DNA of 64,000 nt from Scilla litardierei (GCA_030789695.1 CM061132.1:163519442-163583441), one strand, 5' to 3'; positions 11,282 through 23,004 are shown, counted from the stretch's first letter. The notes: generated by a model from the sequence alone, not told the origin. Program-made: numbers and translations.

Positions 11282-12175
11282 ATGCGCTATCACCACCCAA
11301 AACATAAAAAAATGGAATTTTTTTCCGAATTTTTTGCACATATTCTAAAACCCCAAAACACCAAATATGGGTGCCTGTTAGGAAGATCTGATCTTCGCTC
11401 TGCTTGTTGCAAAAAAAATTATATTGTTATGAAATTAGGAAGGAACTTATGCATACCTACTGTGGAAAAAACTCTTGAAGAGGTCATAATGAATGAATTC
11501 AATATTAATATTATACAGACCATGTTCTTGAGGGATAGCTCCTACGAATCGGGCATCACAACGAAGGCACTTAGGCATAGATCAATAGCATTGATAATGT
11601 TGTGTAACATTTGTCAAAAATCCGACAGCTTTACGAAAATGTCTGAGAGCATGACTAAAAACATCTACACTCTCTTAGATGGTATTGAAATAAATTGGAC
11701 ACGTATTATGTATGATAATCTTGTCAACATTAACACCACTGCACTTAACTATTGATACTTTCTCACTCATATTTTTTTAGCATTTCAGCATAGATGTTAG
11801 GTCATAGATTCTAGTCATTTCCCGAAGGCTATGTTTGACTTGGGATTCCTTCATAGAATGTCTCTTAAACAAGACCTCATCTGAATCCCCCTGACTCTGA
11901 GGTCCCTAACTTTGAGGGAGAACCTGAAATAGAACAAGAAGAAGAACACAGTTCGTCTGCACATCCTATAGTCAATCTGCTACACCTCCTTACTTCTTTG
12001 ATTTCCTGGTACTTCTACTTTCGAGATTTGATTACCTGGAGTCAATGCCAGATAAGCTGAAGGAGGACATCTGCAATAAAATTGATGTTTCTGATTACAG
12101 ACTGATGAGCTAGAGAAGGAGATTAATGAGATTAATGGGAAGCTTTTTTGGCCATCATCCTTCGGATCTTTGAAA
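11282..12175 (+). pseudogene. Relic of an env-like/plant transposon protein ORF
   Basis: An open frame of 157 codons (11282-11755), weakly like the second half of the domain in the Copia-1 env-like ORF: an HRSIALIMLCNI stretch followed by NIYTLLDGIEINWTRIMYD recalls the pattern of a helix, a variable loop, then 'yxLlxGxxIxxxxiI'. After the stop, short acidic runs (near 11925-11950) and a Glu/Lys helix-like piece (near 12110-12140) continue in broken frames, as in such proteins. Similarity is by eye and weak; no LTRs of its own were found. Confidence 0.35.
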
Positions 12176-12345
12176 GTGATGTGTTAATGTTTTGTGATAA
12201 TTTGTTATGCATGACAATATAGTTCTCTAAGAACATTTATGTATATCATGCCCTGTTTTGAAATATACGTATATTCTACTATATACACGTGGTATTTCTA
12301 CATACGATGCATATGTAGGCATGAAATAAACGCGGATATCGAAGT

Positions 12346-14978
12346 ATGTAACATAGTGCAAGTGATATTGGGCCGTAATACGTGGCTAAGAGACGAGAAA
12401 GCGAGAATGAGTGCGGGGGAAGTGTGAAAGACTTCGTGGGTGTAAAACAACAAGAATGTATTGGACGTGTGTGTGTGTGATGCATGTATGCGTGCATGGG
12501 TGTGCATGGGTGTGTGTAAGGAGAGCCATGCTAGTGTGATATGGGTTAATGATCAATGGCATTCTCGTAAATTTTTAGAAAGGTGAGGGGCAAAATGGTC
12601 ATTTGGCTAAAGGAGGGGTGTGTGTATAGTAAAGTGGTGTGTGCATAAAGTAATGGCACACTTGTAGTTATTCGAAAGTTGAGAAGGTATTTAGGTCATT
12701 TCAAAGTGTCATGGCTTATTCAATAAGCCATACCATGGCTTATCCTACAAGCTAAAGGTGTGTGTAGAACTCCTTAAAAAAAATCTACTTCCTTCTCCTT
12801 TTCTTTTCTTTTTCATGTTAATTCCCTTTCCCTCTCCCTCCTACCATGGCCGGCCACTCCCTCCCCATTTCCTCCTCCTCCTTCAACTCAAAACCCTGAT
12901 TCTTTCTCCCAAAAATCATGAATCACACGTGGTTGCAAGTGGGAAGAAGTTAGAGAATGAAGATAAAGAGAATGAGAGAAGAAATCAAGCTTTTGAGGTA
13001 GGAAATTTACTTGGATTTGGAAATCTATTTAGGGTTTATTTCTATCATGTTTTTATATCATATTTACTCAATATGGATTAGGGGTAGTCAAAATTATGTG
13101 CCATGATTCAATTTCACTAATCACCCCTGAAATTCCAAGAAAAAAATCTGCCCTTTGGAAATCTGAAATTATGTTGCATGTTTTTACCTGAATTCTGGTT
13201 ATTGTAGCTTGAATTAGGTTTCAAAAAAATTATATACTTGTAGATCTTGAAGTTCTGCCCCAAATTCATATAAAATTTGACATATGTTCAATTCAGAAAT
13301 TAGGAGTAAAAATTCTACCTTCACAGCATGTCTGTATATCATCCAGTCTGGACACACTTTAGCAAAATTGAGCTCAGTGTCTGCACACACCATGAAAATT
13401 TGTATTCGTGGTCTCTTTGTAAAGTTAACAAGTTTTCCTACAACTTCATCTCAGTGCATAATTTTTGAAATTCTGACTGCAACATGCACAAAAACAGCAA
13501 TCTTTATAGCCTTCAGAATCTGTCTGAAAAACAAATTTGACAGGCTTCACCAGTTAATTCACCATAAATCATATAGTTCATGATTTTGCATGAAATTTTA
13601 TCTGTGAATCCAAAACTACCATAGCTACAACTTTCATTTAGGAAGTTTTGCCAAATTCTCAATGAAAACTGATGATTTATGGTCATTTGTTGTGACTGTT
13701 TACAATTTCCAGCAAGTTGAGCCACTACTATTGGATTTTAAATTATGTATAGTTGTCAATTTTACTCCTATTGTCCATACTTGGTGTTATTACATCAAAG
13801 AAAGTTTGATTGGTGTGATATAATATGTTCTTACTAATGTGATTGAGATGTTGTACATGATGCATGCCACGTGTTTGTTGAAATGCCCCAATGAATGTGA
13901 AGTTAAAGAAACATGAGAAATGAGATTAAATACTCTCGTATCAAGATCCCTGTTGTAAATTGATGATGTTGGGGACATGAATGGCATGGATACACTATTA
14001 TACGTGAATGTGTAATGTGATGTGATGGAGGGCATGTCACGAGAGTGCATGACCCATGTTGCTATGTGATGATGACTGAGGGCATGACACTTAGGTGCAT
14101 GACCCATGTTGATGAAAAGAGGTTACTGAACATGTACCATGCCATCATGATTCCTAAATGGAACTTATAATACTTAATTGATGTTTGAGAATGTCTCAAT
14201 CCCCTCCAAAAAGGGGTGAAATACTAAAACTGGGGTTTGGGAGAGAATTTGAGTAAATTGTGGATATGTGGCCTGGACTATGAAGGTGGGGAGGAGATGA
14301 TGCGATGTGTGATGATTATTCTCACTAGCCTTTACAGGGAGTGGAGGGGCATTGACGTTGTGATGATGTGGTTTGGGAGTGGAGATGTATATGGTGGAGT
14401 GCCTCACTTTTGCTACCGTACAGGGAGGAGGCGAAGATGCCCGGTGTACAGTGCACGTGTCCACTGCACCGTGTGCCATACTTACCCCAAATCTTTGGGA
14501 TGAGTGCCCGTGAGGCAGGTCCCCTGACGGGGCAGTGTGAGAGGACCGGCGTATAGTGTCCGTGTCCACTGCGTCGTGTGCAGTTTCAACCCCAAATCCT
14601 TGGGGTGAGGTCCAGGTCCTGGTATCACACAGTTTATTCAAGTTTCCAACTATTAAAATTATTAAATATAAGTTTTGCATGTTACTTCCTCTGCTTGCAG
14701 CACCTCCCTCTTCCCTTTATCTGCTATGCTTGTGACACTGTGTTGTATTTCTGGCACTTGTAATTTCTTTTTATATTATGTTTATGTGAACACTTGTATT
14801 ATTATTCGTGCTAACCCTTTTCTTACAGTAGCTTGGCATCGAACCGCAGGTATGATCCCTTACTTGGCCGTTTATCTTCCGCCATATCATTTAATTTACA
14901 TGCCTTATTTCTCATGCCTTGCCTATTGGTTGATAACCTAAAATGGTGTTCCAAATCCAAGTTGTTTTCTTACTGGTG
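12346..14978 (+). repeat. Probable 5' part of an old Ty3/gypsy-type LTR split by Copia-2
   Basis: Begins TGTAACATAG and, with Copia-2 removed, continues to a typical end GGGGTGTTACA at 26411-26421, giving about 3.0 kb. The inside has LTR-like features: a GGCAAAATGGTCATTT stretch near 12590, a pyrimidine-rich leader with GGCCGGCCACTCC near 12850, and repeated GTGTCCACTGC segments at 14455-14575. No clear target duplication was found at the proposed ends, so the boundaries are uncertain. Confidence 0.35.
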
Positions 14979-15402
14979 TGTTGAATATTGGACTCCCCGG
15001 ATTTGGTTTTGATGATGAGCAAACATAAATAATCCATGAACTAACAATTTGTGAGCGCAGTATTGGAGATCGTCGCCAATTTCACGAGAATATTCAAAGC
15101 GACATCTCAACACTTCCAAAATCTCGTATTCAAGCCTAAAGCTTCGTTGAAGCTCCTGCAGCGCTTTGGAAGTTATGAAGATTCAATCAAAGCTCTCAAA
15201 GACCGTTTATTAAGGTTTTATTTATAGTCTTTTAGTTTCGATTGATAGAATGTTAAGCCTTGAGTATATCTTACGTTTCTATCTTCATTACGCTCATTTC
15301 GTAGCTCTAGGATCCTTGCACAAGTTCATTCTAACTTCCTCGAAGCGTCGCGCTTCGATTCGGACTTTGTTGTGCATGTTAGTTGGTACAAGAACAAGTA
15401 CT

Positions 15403-15826
15403 GACCGACTAGATGGTGATCTAGTCGGTCGACAACTGTTCTTGGACCGACTAGTTTGATTCCTTAATTTCTTGGACTTTACTGTTTACAGTTAGTCGGT
15501 CTATGTTGACTCACCGACCGACTAGTTTGTGAACTAGTCGGTCAGTGATGCTTCTTTGACCGACTAGTTGAGACTTACTGTTCACTCCAAAATTCTCCTA
15601 AGCTACTGTTTACCGTTAGTCGGTCTAAGAACGTTTGGTGACCGACTAGTTGACAATTTAGTCGGTCAACTTTTGTTCTTGGACCGACTAAGTCACTTTG
15701 CTTCAGACTAGTTTTCTAGGTCTGAAATTCTATCTCTTCTCTGATCTGCTCTTAGTCGGTCCATGCTTTGTGACTGACCGACTAGTTGATGAACTAGTCG
15801 GTCAGTGAGTGTTCTTTGACCGACTA
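15403..15826 (+). repeat. Inverted-module array (TAGTCGGTC/GACCGACTA), 5' LTR
   Basis: Alternating sense and antisense copies of a 9-10-bp core spaced 4-25 bases apart. The first hairpin (15403-15430) is a perfect 12-bp stem with loop GGTG. Blocks beginning TTAGTCGGTC recur near 15492, 15615 and 15750 (roughly 125-135-bp spacing), each with four alternating cores that can fold as two or three nested hairpins. The array ends about 55 bp before the TATA box, so it lies in U3. Identical placement in the 3' LTR. Confidence 0.9.
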
Positions 15827-15881
15827 ATACTCACAGATTTCTTTCCGTTGGAGATTGACCTAACTTGTTTTTATGGGACCC

Positions 15882-15888
15882 TATAAAT
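15882..15888 (+). promoter_or_regulatory. TATA box in Copia-2 5' LTR
   Basis: TATAAAT in context CCCTATAAATACG, followed by a pyrimidine-rich transcribed leader. The same motif is at 25287-25293 in the 3' LTR. Confidence 0.65.
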
Positions 15889-16630
15889 ACGAACCTAGGT
15901 CATTTCTATCTTCAATAGAGCTGCCATTAAGAGATTCATTGAGTTCTAAAGAGATAGCTATTCTCCCTCAAATCTAAAGCTCTCTTCCTCACAAGAAACC
16001 CATTCTCTCTCATTTCTAGATCTAGAGAGAAGCTTGTTCTTGGTGAGCTCTTCAAGCTATTGCTTGATCCAAGTCTCCAACTCTTCCCTAGGCACCCATT
16101 GCTGCTCATTTCCTTGGTGTTAGGGCTTGGTGACTTCATCTTCCTCAAATCCTTCATTCCACCTATTGGGTAAGAAAAACTCAAGGTATAGGATTTTGTG
16201 GTAAGAGTATTTATTTCATATTAAACTCTTTTGTATTGCTTATTGGCTCTCTCGGTTGTGAGAGAAGTTTGTGATCCCGTGTTGTGGGATTCACTTTGCC
16301 ATTGCATGTATGATTTGATCTTGTGAATGTTTTTCACAAGATATTCATAGTGGAAATCTTGAGTTAGGGTTTCTAACTCAAGTATCCGGAAGGGATCCGG
16401 GTGGTTGGGACGTAGGATCACCGGGAACAAGTCGGGGAGACTTGGGTGGATCCGAACCCATTAACTTCATTTGTTAGCATTGTTAATTTCATTGTTGTCA
16501 TTCAATTTAAGCTTCCGCAAATTGACTTGGTAGTTGTGTGCAATTTAATTTGGAATAATACGCCTTATTATTTTAAAGTACTATTCACCCCCCTCTAGTA
16601 CTTGTGCAGTAGCTGGTACGGCATTACATT

Positions 16631-16642
16631 TGGTATCAGAGC
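16631..16642 (+). other. Primer-binding site of Copia-2, initiator tRNA-Met
   Basis: TGGTATCAGAGC two bases after the 5' LTR end at 16628. Confidence 0.93.
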
Positions 16643-16655
16643 CAGATACTCAGCT

Positions 16656-18899
16656 ATGTCTGCCAACGACAACAAGACCGTGCCTCCACCTTCCAACTAC
16701 GACACCTTCAGGAACCGTGAAGGAGCGTCATCGGTGATGGAAGGACATTCCTCTACAAGGCCTCCATTCTTCAACGGTACCAACTACGGGTACTGGAAAT
16801 GTCGGATGGAAACCTTCCTCCGAAGTGCATCTTTGTGGAGGACTACAATGAAGGAGTACAACGAGCCCGAAGAAGAAGATTTTGAGAAATGGACTACCGC
16901 GGAGGTCGCCGCGGAGGTAAGCAATGCCAAGGCAATGACCGCCTTGCAATGCGCATTGGAGCCCGAGGATTTCAATAAGATATGCACATGTAAGAGTGCA
17001 TATCAAATTTGGAACTCTCTCCTCATACTACATGAAGGGACGAGTCGGGTAAGAGACTCTAAACTCGTTGTCGTAACCAAAGATTACGAAATGTTTCACA
17101 TGCAACAGGGCGAGAAGATGAAAGAATATTACGCTCGCTTCGTTGACATAATAAACGAGTTAGAGGCCCTCGGCAAGATCTACACTCAAAAGGAGAAGTG
17201 CTTAAAGCTTATTGAAGGACTTCCCTCTTCTTGGGAAAAACGTACCTTCGCCATTGAGGAAGGTAATGACATGAACAAATATACCGTAGTTCAACTAATG
17301 GGTACTTTGATGTCATACGAGGTACGCAAAGATAGCAAGGTGAAGCTACAAGAAAAGATGAAGTCATATTTGAACCTAGATGCGCCTAAGAAAAAGGCGA
17401 TTGCATTCAAGGCGGCTTCATCCACATCTTCCGATGATGAAGACTCGGAAAACGAGTTGGACTTGGAGTCCATGGCACTCATGGCCAAGAAGTTCAACCG
17501 TTTCTTCCGGAAAGGTAACTTCAAGACCAAAGGTAAATTTGGTTCTTCTAACGCCTCTTCCTCTCCTTTGTGTTTCAAGTGCAATAAGCCAGGACACATG
17601 AAAGCGGAGTGTCCTCTCAACAAACAAAAGGAGAAGTGGAAGGCGCCAAAATTCGATAAGTCCAAGAAATACAAGAAGGGGTACAAGAAAGGACTTGTCG
17701 AAGCAACATTCACCGACTCCGAGGATTCCTCAAGCGGAGAGTCGGATGATGAGAAAGTGGAGCAAGCACATATGTGCTTCATGGCAAGAGAGGAGAACGA
17801 TCGAGGATCCTCCTCTTCCGATGATAGTAATGACGAAAGCGATGAGGTAACGATGGATGATCTTAGAAATGCTAACTCTCAACTTTGGTCAAAATATACT
17901 AAGTTAGTAAATAGATATACTAAGGTAAAAGATGACCTAGCTAGCATTCAAACATCGCCTAAGAATATCATCACCAACAACGACACCGTTGTTGAAGAGT
18001 TAAGAAATGAGATTGTGAATCTCAAATCTAAACTTGAACATGTTAGCATTGAGGATGCTGAAGAACATGAGATAGCGGATTTAACTTCTCAAAACTCGAC
18101 TTTGAGTATTGAGAACGAAAATCTTAAATCTCGTGTTTATGTGCTCACATCGCAAATATCCACTTTGGATAATTCTTTGCGTTCTCTCAAAGAGAAATAT
18201 GAGGACACATTGGGCCGAATCAACAAATTCAACAAGGGTAATGGCCATTTGGATAATATCCTAAAAGATTTACTTCCGGCCAAACACCACATTGGCTTGG
18301 GGTATATGATGGGAAATTCTTCCAAGACGGTCACTACTTTTGTTAGGCCAACTTCCGAAGCCTCAACGAGTGGGAGCAAACACTCTATTGGTAGTTCATC
18401 TACCAATGGTGCTTCCACCTCGTCCACACCCTCTTTCGGAAAGAAACCCACTTTGGGTGGACCTCCAAAGAAGGGGCATGCTTATATGTACACCAATTCC
18501 ATGCCACGTAGGAACACACGTCCTACTCCACCATCTCACACATATGATGATTTTTATGCAACACATTCTCGGGCACGTGCACACCAAGTGAGACACCCTC
18601 ACGCACGTGTTTCCACACATGCATATGTACACCCACCTCATCATATGAATAATTCTTTTCGTGCACCATTCCATCATGTCCCGTATGCCTATCCACAACA
18701 TGCATCACGTAGAAATCAACGTCGCATGCATGCACCCAATAGGATGATGGCTCCCAAAATTTTCACTATTTGGAGCCCAAAGGACACAAGCATGGACGAA
18801 AAACAAATGTACATGAATGCTTATTTTTCGGATGTTGTGCATAGTAAGAATTATGTGGGGAAGTCTAAGTCCACTTGGACTTGGCTTCTAAAGGTCTAA
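16656..18899 (+). CDS. Copia-2 Gag (about 747 aa)
   Basis: The ATG at 16656 is the first after the PBS. Gag shows the UBN2/DUF4219-like start (FFNGTNYGYWKCRMETFL near residue 35), a helical core, a CCHC knuckle near residue 306 (CFKCNKPGHMKAEC), acidic serine patches, a long heptad-rich region (about 410-545) and a His/Arg-rich tail (about 620-700) unusual among copia gags. It ends at TAA 18897-18899. In SIRE-type elements gag and pol share one frame; here the protease motif lies ~115 bases further on in another frame, so either this element suffered a stop plus an indel or translation is recoded. Confidence 0.9.
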   Translation: MSANDNKTVPPPSNYDTFRNREGASSVMEGHSSTRPPFFNGTNYGYWKCRMETFLRSASLWRTTMKEYNEPEEEDFEKWTTAEVAAEVSNAKAMTALQCALEPEDFNKICTCKSAYQIWNSLLILHEGTSRVRDSKLVVVTKDYEMFHMQQGEKMKEYYARFVDIINELEALGKIYTQKEKCLKLIEGLPSSWEKRTFAIEEGNDMNKYTVVQLMGTLMSYEVRKDSKVKLQEKMKSYLNLDAPKKKAIAFKAASSTSSDDEDSENELDLESMALMAKKFNRFFRKGNFKTKGKFGSSNASSSPLCFKCNKPGHMKAECPLNKQKEKWKAPKFDKSKKYKKGYKKGLVEATFTDSEDSSSGESDDEKVEQAHMCFMAREENDRGSSSSDDSNDESDEVTMDDLRNANSQLWSKYTKLVNRYTKVKDDLASIQTSPKNIITNNDTVVEELRNEIVNLKSKLEHVSIEDAEEHEIADLTSQNSTLSIENENLKSRVYVLTSQISTLDNSLRSLKEKYEDTLGRINKFNKGNGHLDNILKDLLPAKHHIGLGYMMGNSSKTVTTFVRPTSEASTSGSKHSIGSSSTNGASTSSTPSFGKKPTLGGPPKKGHAYMYTNSMPRRNTRPTPPSHTYDDFYATHSRARAHQVRHPHARVSTHAYVHPPHHMNNSFRAPFHHVPYAYPQHASRRNQRRMHAPNRMMAPKIFTIWSPKDTSMDEKQMYMNAYFSDVVHSKNYVGKSKSTWTWLLKV

Positions 18900-19042
18900 T
18901 CCCTTGGACCCAATGACCTTGGGTACCATGATATGAAAGTGTCTATCTTTAGGTACTCAAGGAAAAGAAAAAGAAAAGGAGCATCAAATTTAAATTTAGC
19001 TCCAAAGGGAATTGGATACTCGATAGCGGGTGCTCCAAACAC
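18900..19042 (+). pseudogene. Copia-2 gag-pol junction with protease active site
   Basis: The protease motif [13 protein letters not shown] is encoded from 19013 in the frame of the long pol ORF. Upstream that frame is closed at 18950-18952 (TAG) and earlier stops. The gag frame stays open after its stop until 19037-19039. The two frames therefore overlap between about 18953 and 19036, which contains an A-rich run (18961-18980) where a one-base slip or indel would join them. Confidence 0.7.
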
Positions 19043-22000
19043 ATGACGGGTGACGCTCGTTTGCTCTGCGGAGTGGTTCCCATTGCGAATGGAAACCGCG
19101 TCGTATTTGGAGGCAACGAGAGCGGAACCATCATAGGTGTTGGTAAAGTCGGTAACCCTTCTAAACCATTAATTAGTGACGTTTATCTTGTTAGTGGTTT
19201 AAATCATAATCTTATTTCAATAAGTCAACTTTGTGACAAAGGTTACAAAGTTAGCTTTGCGAAAGGATTGTGTCATATTTTAAGAAAGGATAATGAAAAA
19301 TTATTATTTTCCGGAACTCGTCGTAAAGACATTTATATTTTGGATCTTCCTAAGTCATATGAACAATGTCTCGTTGCCAACACAAGTGAACAACACTTAT
19401 GGCATCGACGCTTTGGACATGTGAACTTTGGAACACTATATAAGCTTTCAAAATTGAATTCTATTAAAGGTTTTCCGAAGCTTGTTTTTGAAAAGAAAAG
19501 TTTTTGTGATTGTTGTCAACGCGGCAAGCTTCCTAAATCTTCATTTAAACCTAAGAAAAGCATCTCTACTAAACGGCCACTAGAGCTATTACATCTAGAT
19601 TTATTTGGGCCAACTAGAGTAGCTTCCTTAGGAAATGCAAGGTATGGACTTGTCATCGTAGATGACTATTCAAGATTTACTTGGGTATTTTCATTGTGTA
19701 ATAAAAATGAAGCTTTTGAAAACTTCACAATTTTTGTTAAGAAAGTACAAAATCTCTTAGGAACCACCATTGTCACTATTCATAGTGATCATGGAGGTGA
19801 ATTTGAGAATGAGTCTTTTGAGACATTTTGTGATGAAGTTGGTATTACTCACACCTTCTCTTTCCCTCGTGCACCTCCTCAAAATGGTGTAGTTGAGAGA
19901 AAGAATAGGACGCTAGTGGAGTGTGCTCGCACTATGCTTGATGATAGCCAACTTGGCCATCAATTTTGGGCGGAAGCGGTACACACCGCTTGCTATGTGT
20001 TTAATAGAATACTTTTGAGGCCCGGCACTAAACAAACTTGTTATGAATTGTTGTTTGGTAGGTTGCCTCAAGTTAAACATTTTCGTGTTTTTGGTTCGAA
20101 ATGTTTTATTAAGAACACATATGGTAGTTTGGACAAATTCGATCCGAGATCCGATGAGGCGATTTTTGTTGGATATTCTACGCGTAGCAAAGCCTACCGG
20201 ATATTCAACAAACGAACCTCAACGATCGAGGAATCGCTTCATGTCTCATTTAATGAAGGATTTGTTCCAACTAGAATTTCAAATGATAATGATTCTATGG
20301 ATGTTTTATGTGATTCGTTTGAAAATTCTAAGTCTAATGATTCTATTGATTCTATTGAGACTAACCCAACTAATGAAGTTGTTGAGAATGTTCCAAGTGA
20401 TCAAGGTATTCCCAAACGGCTTCATTCGGTTCGTGACCACCCCCATGAGCAAGTCATTGGCAATATCTATGATAGTGTCAAGACGAGATCCCAAGTTCAC
20501 CGCTTCGCAAATTGTGCCTTTGCCTCATCGATAGAGCCAAAGAATATTAATGAAGCATGCGAAGATAGCGCTTGGATCTTAGCCATGGAGGAGGAGCTCA
20601 TTCAATTCGAGAGGAATGAAGTTTGGGAGCTTGTTCCATTGCCATCGAAGAACCACACCGTCATAGGGACAAAGTGGATCTTCAAGAACAAAACCGACGA
20701 AAACCAAGTCGTCGTCCGGAACAAAGCTCGGTTAGTAGCTCAAGGCTATCGTCAAGAGGAAGGTATCGATTTCGAAGAATCTTTCGCTCCGGTAGCTAGA
20801 TTAGAATCAATTAGATTACTTTTGTCTTTTGCATGCCATAAGAACTTTAAATTATTTCAAATGGATGTTAAAAGTGCATTTTTAAACGGAGATGTCGTTG
20901 AGGAAGTTTACGTTTCTCAACCTCCGGGCTTCGTAAATGAAAAATTTCCAAATCACGTTTTTAAACTAAAGAAAGCTCTTTATGGTTTGAGACAAGCTCC
21001 TCGAGCTTGGTATGATCGCCTAAAGAATTTTCTTTTGGATTTGAATTTTAAAATGGGCGAAGCCGATTCAACACTTTTTATTAAGCATGCGAATAATGAT
21101 ATTTTATTAGTTCAAATTTATGTTGATGATATCATTTTCGGTGCTACTAACTTCGCTCTTTGCGAAGAGTTTTCTAATGTGATGAAGGAACAATTTGAGA
21201 TGAGCCACATGGGCGAACTCAAATATTTCTTAGGTCTCCAAATTCGCCAAATGAACGATACAATCTTCATCCACCAAACGAAGTACACGGTGGAGTTGCT
21301 AAAGCGATTTGGAATGGAGAATGCCTCCGGGAAAAAGACTCCAATGAGCACGACTACGCATCTTGACAAGGATACGGGCGGTAAGGATGTAGACATTCGT
21401 CTATATCGAGGTATGATAGGTAGTTTGCTTTATCTTACCGCAAGTAGGCCCGATATTATGTTTGTCGTATGTATATGTGCTCGTTATCAGTCTCAACCTA
21501 AGGAGTCTCACTTAGTAGCGGTAAAGCGTATTTTTCGCTATCTAAGTTACACATTAGATTTTGGATTACTTTATCCGAGATCTAGCACATATGAGTTAGT
21601 CTCATATAGTGACGCTGATTATGCGGGATGCAAATCCGACAGGAAAAGTACTAGTGGCACTTGCCATTTTCTAGGAAATTCTCTTGTCTCTTGGTTTTCC
21701 AAGAAGCAAAATTCGGTTTCACTTTCAACCACCGAGGCGGAATATATTACCGCCGGTGCCGCGTGTGCTCAAGTTCTTTGGATGAGACACACACTTAAAG
21801 ACTTTGGTATAAATTGTGATACTTGCCCTATCATGGTTGACAACCAAAGTGCAATATGTCTTTCCAAGAACCCGGTACATCATTCCCATTCGAAACACAT
21901 AGATGTCCGACACCACTTCTTAGATGATCATGTTGCTAAAAAGGACATCATTTTAGTGTACGTTGAAACCCAAAAGCAAATCGCCGATATTTTCACGAAA

Positions 22001-22069
22001 CCCCTAAAGGAGGATTCCTTTGTGCGGTTGCGTCGAGAATTGGGGATTATGGGTGAATCCGAGATATAG
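19043..22069 (+). CDS. Copia-2 Pol: integrase, reverse transcriptase, RNase H
   Basis: Open for 1008 codons; its first Met is within the protease motif, so natural translation must begin upstream. Integrase: HHCC at H121, H126, C155, C158; DDE residues D186, D249, E285 (35 residues between the last two, the family spacing). [24 protein letters not shown] (near 610) and YVDD at 693-696. RNase [46 protein letters not shown] and the terminal [10 protein letters not shown]. No internal break was seen. This is the only intact pol in the window and could in principle serve related elements in trans. Confidence 0.94.
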   Translation: MTGDARLLCGVVPIANGNRVVFGGNESGTIIGVGKVGNPSKPLISDVYLVSGLNHNLISISQLCDKGYKVSFAKGLCHILRKDNEKLLFSGTRRKDIYILDLPKSYEQCLVANTSEQHLWHRRFGHVNFGTLYKLSKLNSIKGFPKLVFEKKSFCDCCQRGKLPKSSFKPKKSISTKRPLELLHLDLFGPTRVASLGNARYGLVIVDDYSRFTWVFSLCNKNEAFENFTIFVKKVQNLLGTTIVTIHSDHGGEFENESFETFCDEVGITHTFSFPRAPPQNGVVERKNRTLVECARTMLDDSQLGHQFWAEAVHTACYVFNRILLRPGTKQTCYELLFGRLPQVKHFRVFGSKCFIKNTYGSLDKFDPRSDEAIFVGYSTRSKAYRIFNKRTSTIEESLHVSFNEGFVPTRISNDNDSMDVLCDSFENSKSNDSIDSIETNPTNEVVENVPSDQGIPKRLHSVRDHPHEQVIGNIYDSVKTRSQVHRFANCAFASSIEPKNINEACEDSAWILAMEEELIQFERNEVWELVPLPSKNHTVIGTKWIFKNKTDENQVVVRNKARLVAQGYRQEEGIDFEESFAPVARLESIRLLLSFACHKNFKLFQMDVKSAFLNGDVVEEVYVSQPPGFVNEKFPNHVFKLKKALYGLRQAPRAWYDRLKNFLLDLNFKMGEADSTLFIKHANNDILLVQIYVDDIIFGATNFALCEEFSNVMKEQFEMSHMGELKYFLGLQIRQMNDTIFIHQTKYTVELLKRFGMENASGKKTPMSTTTHLDKDTGGKDVDIRLYRGMIGSLLYLTASRPDIMFVVCICARYQSQPKESHLVAVKRIFRYLSYTLDFGLLYPRSSTYELVSYSDADYAGCKSDRKSTSGTCHFLGNSLVSWFSKKQNSVSLSTTEAEYITAGAACAQVLWMRHTLKDFGINCDTCPIMVDNQSAICLSKNPVHHSHSKHIDVRHHFLDDHVAKKDIILVYVETQKQIADIFTKPLKEDSFVRLRRELGIMGESEI

Positions 22070-22313
22070 GATTCATATTTAAAATTCAATCATCTTGCAT
22101 GCTAATATATTTCACGATACTTTATTCATGCTAGATTAATTGAATTTTTGGGAATTTTATGTGATTTATTTGAATTTATGATCGAATTCGTATTTCAATG
22201 TCGTATTTAAGATTTTGACGTTTTATGGGGTAATTTAGATGACTAATGAGTGAGTTAGGATGTATCATCCAAGTGGTTTGTAAAGAGAAATCAAATTTCT
22301 ACTTTTGGACTCT

Positions 22314-22699
22314 TCTAGTCGGTTTCAGTTCACTTGTCAACCGACTAGATGCTCATCTAGTCGGTCAGCAAATGAACTCAGACCGACTAGATCAAGCAAA
22401 TATCCATCTCCTATCATTTTCTTTCGTTAGTCGGTCTTAGTACACTTTCCGACCGACTAGATTGAAAACTAGTCGGTCAGTAAGTATACTGCGACCGACT
22501 AAATCTAGCCCTAAAAATCCATCTGTGCCTCTGTTTCGACTTAGTCGGTTCAAGCTCATTGACCGACCGACTAGATCGTAATCTAGTCGGTCAGTTCTTG
22601 AACTGTGATCGACTAAGTGGGTTAGGGCAAATGTGTCTTTTTGATTCCAGACCGACTTATACACACTTTCTATTCGACTAAAATCTTATTTAGTCGGTC
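22314..22699 (+). repeat. Second inverted-module array, between pol and env-like ORF
   Basis: The same TAGTCGGTC/GACCGACTA core as in the LTRs, again in blocks of four alternating copies about 110-120 bp apart, but with different spacer sequence. In some modules the spacers also pair (AGTA with TACT; AGTTC with GAACT; TCAA with TTGA), lengthening the stems although the sequences differ. The last block is degraded. Confidence 0.85.
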
Positions 22700-23004
22700 T
22701 CCTCTCAGCTCAAGCCCGAAAACCCCAAATCCCCCTTCGAGCCCCTTCGCATTCCGTCGTCTCCGGCCGTTTCTCCGGCCATCGCCTCCGTCCGCCGCCG
22801 TCGACTCCACCCCCCCTAGGTATTTTCCTCCATCTCCTTGGTCGATTCCTACCCTAGGGTTTCCGATTCGTTTCTCTTAGGGTTTGTGCTCCTAGGGCAT
22901 TACATTTGTGCTCCTAGGGCTTGTGCTTCGGTATCTCACTTCTAGGGCTTGTGATCTCTAGGTTGTACTTGATCTTATTATCAGTTGCTTGTGCTCTTAG
23001 AACT

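Larger units (their letters stand above)
14979..16628 (+). repeat. 5' LTR of Copia-2
   Basis: 1650 bp. Contains the module array at 15403-15826 and a TATA box TATAAAT at 15882-15888 just downstream, then a pyrimidine-rich leader. Compared with the 3' LTR it keeps a ~20-bp segment (near 16300-16335) that is replaced there by a short filler. Confidence 0.95.

Noticed and set aside
14174..14680. 168-codon minus-strand frame
   Set aside because: Lies in LTR-like repeated text (GTGTCCACTGC repeats); His/Pro-rich with no recognisable domain.
15403..15826. CRISPR-like look of the regularly spaced palindromic repeats
   Set aside because: Plant retroelement context, alternating orientation, no constant direct repeat with unique spacers and no cas genes.
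22437..22664. 75-codon minus-strand frame with repeated DLVGRS
   Set aside because: A translation of the inverted-module array; periodic residues come from the DNA repeat.
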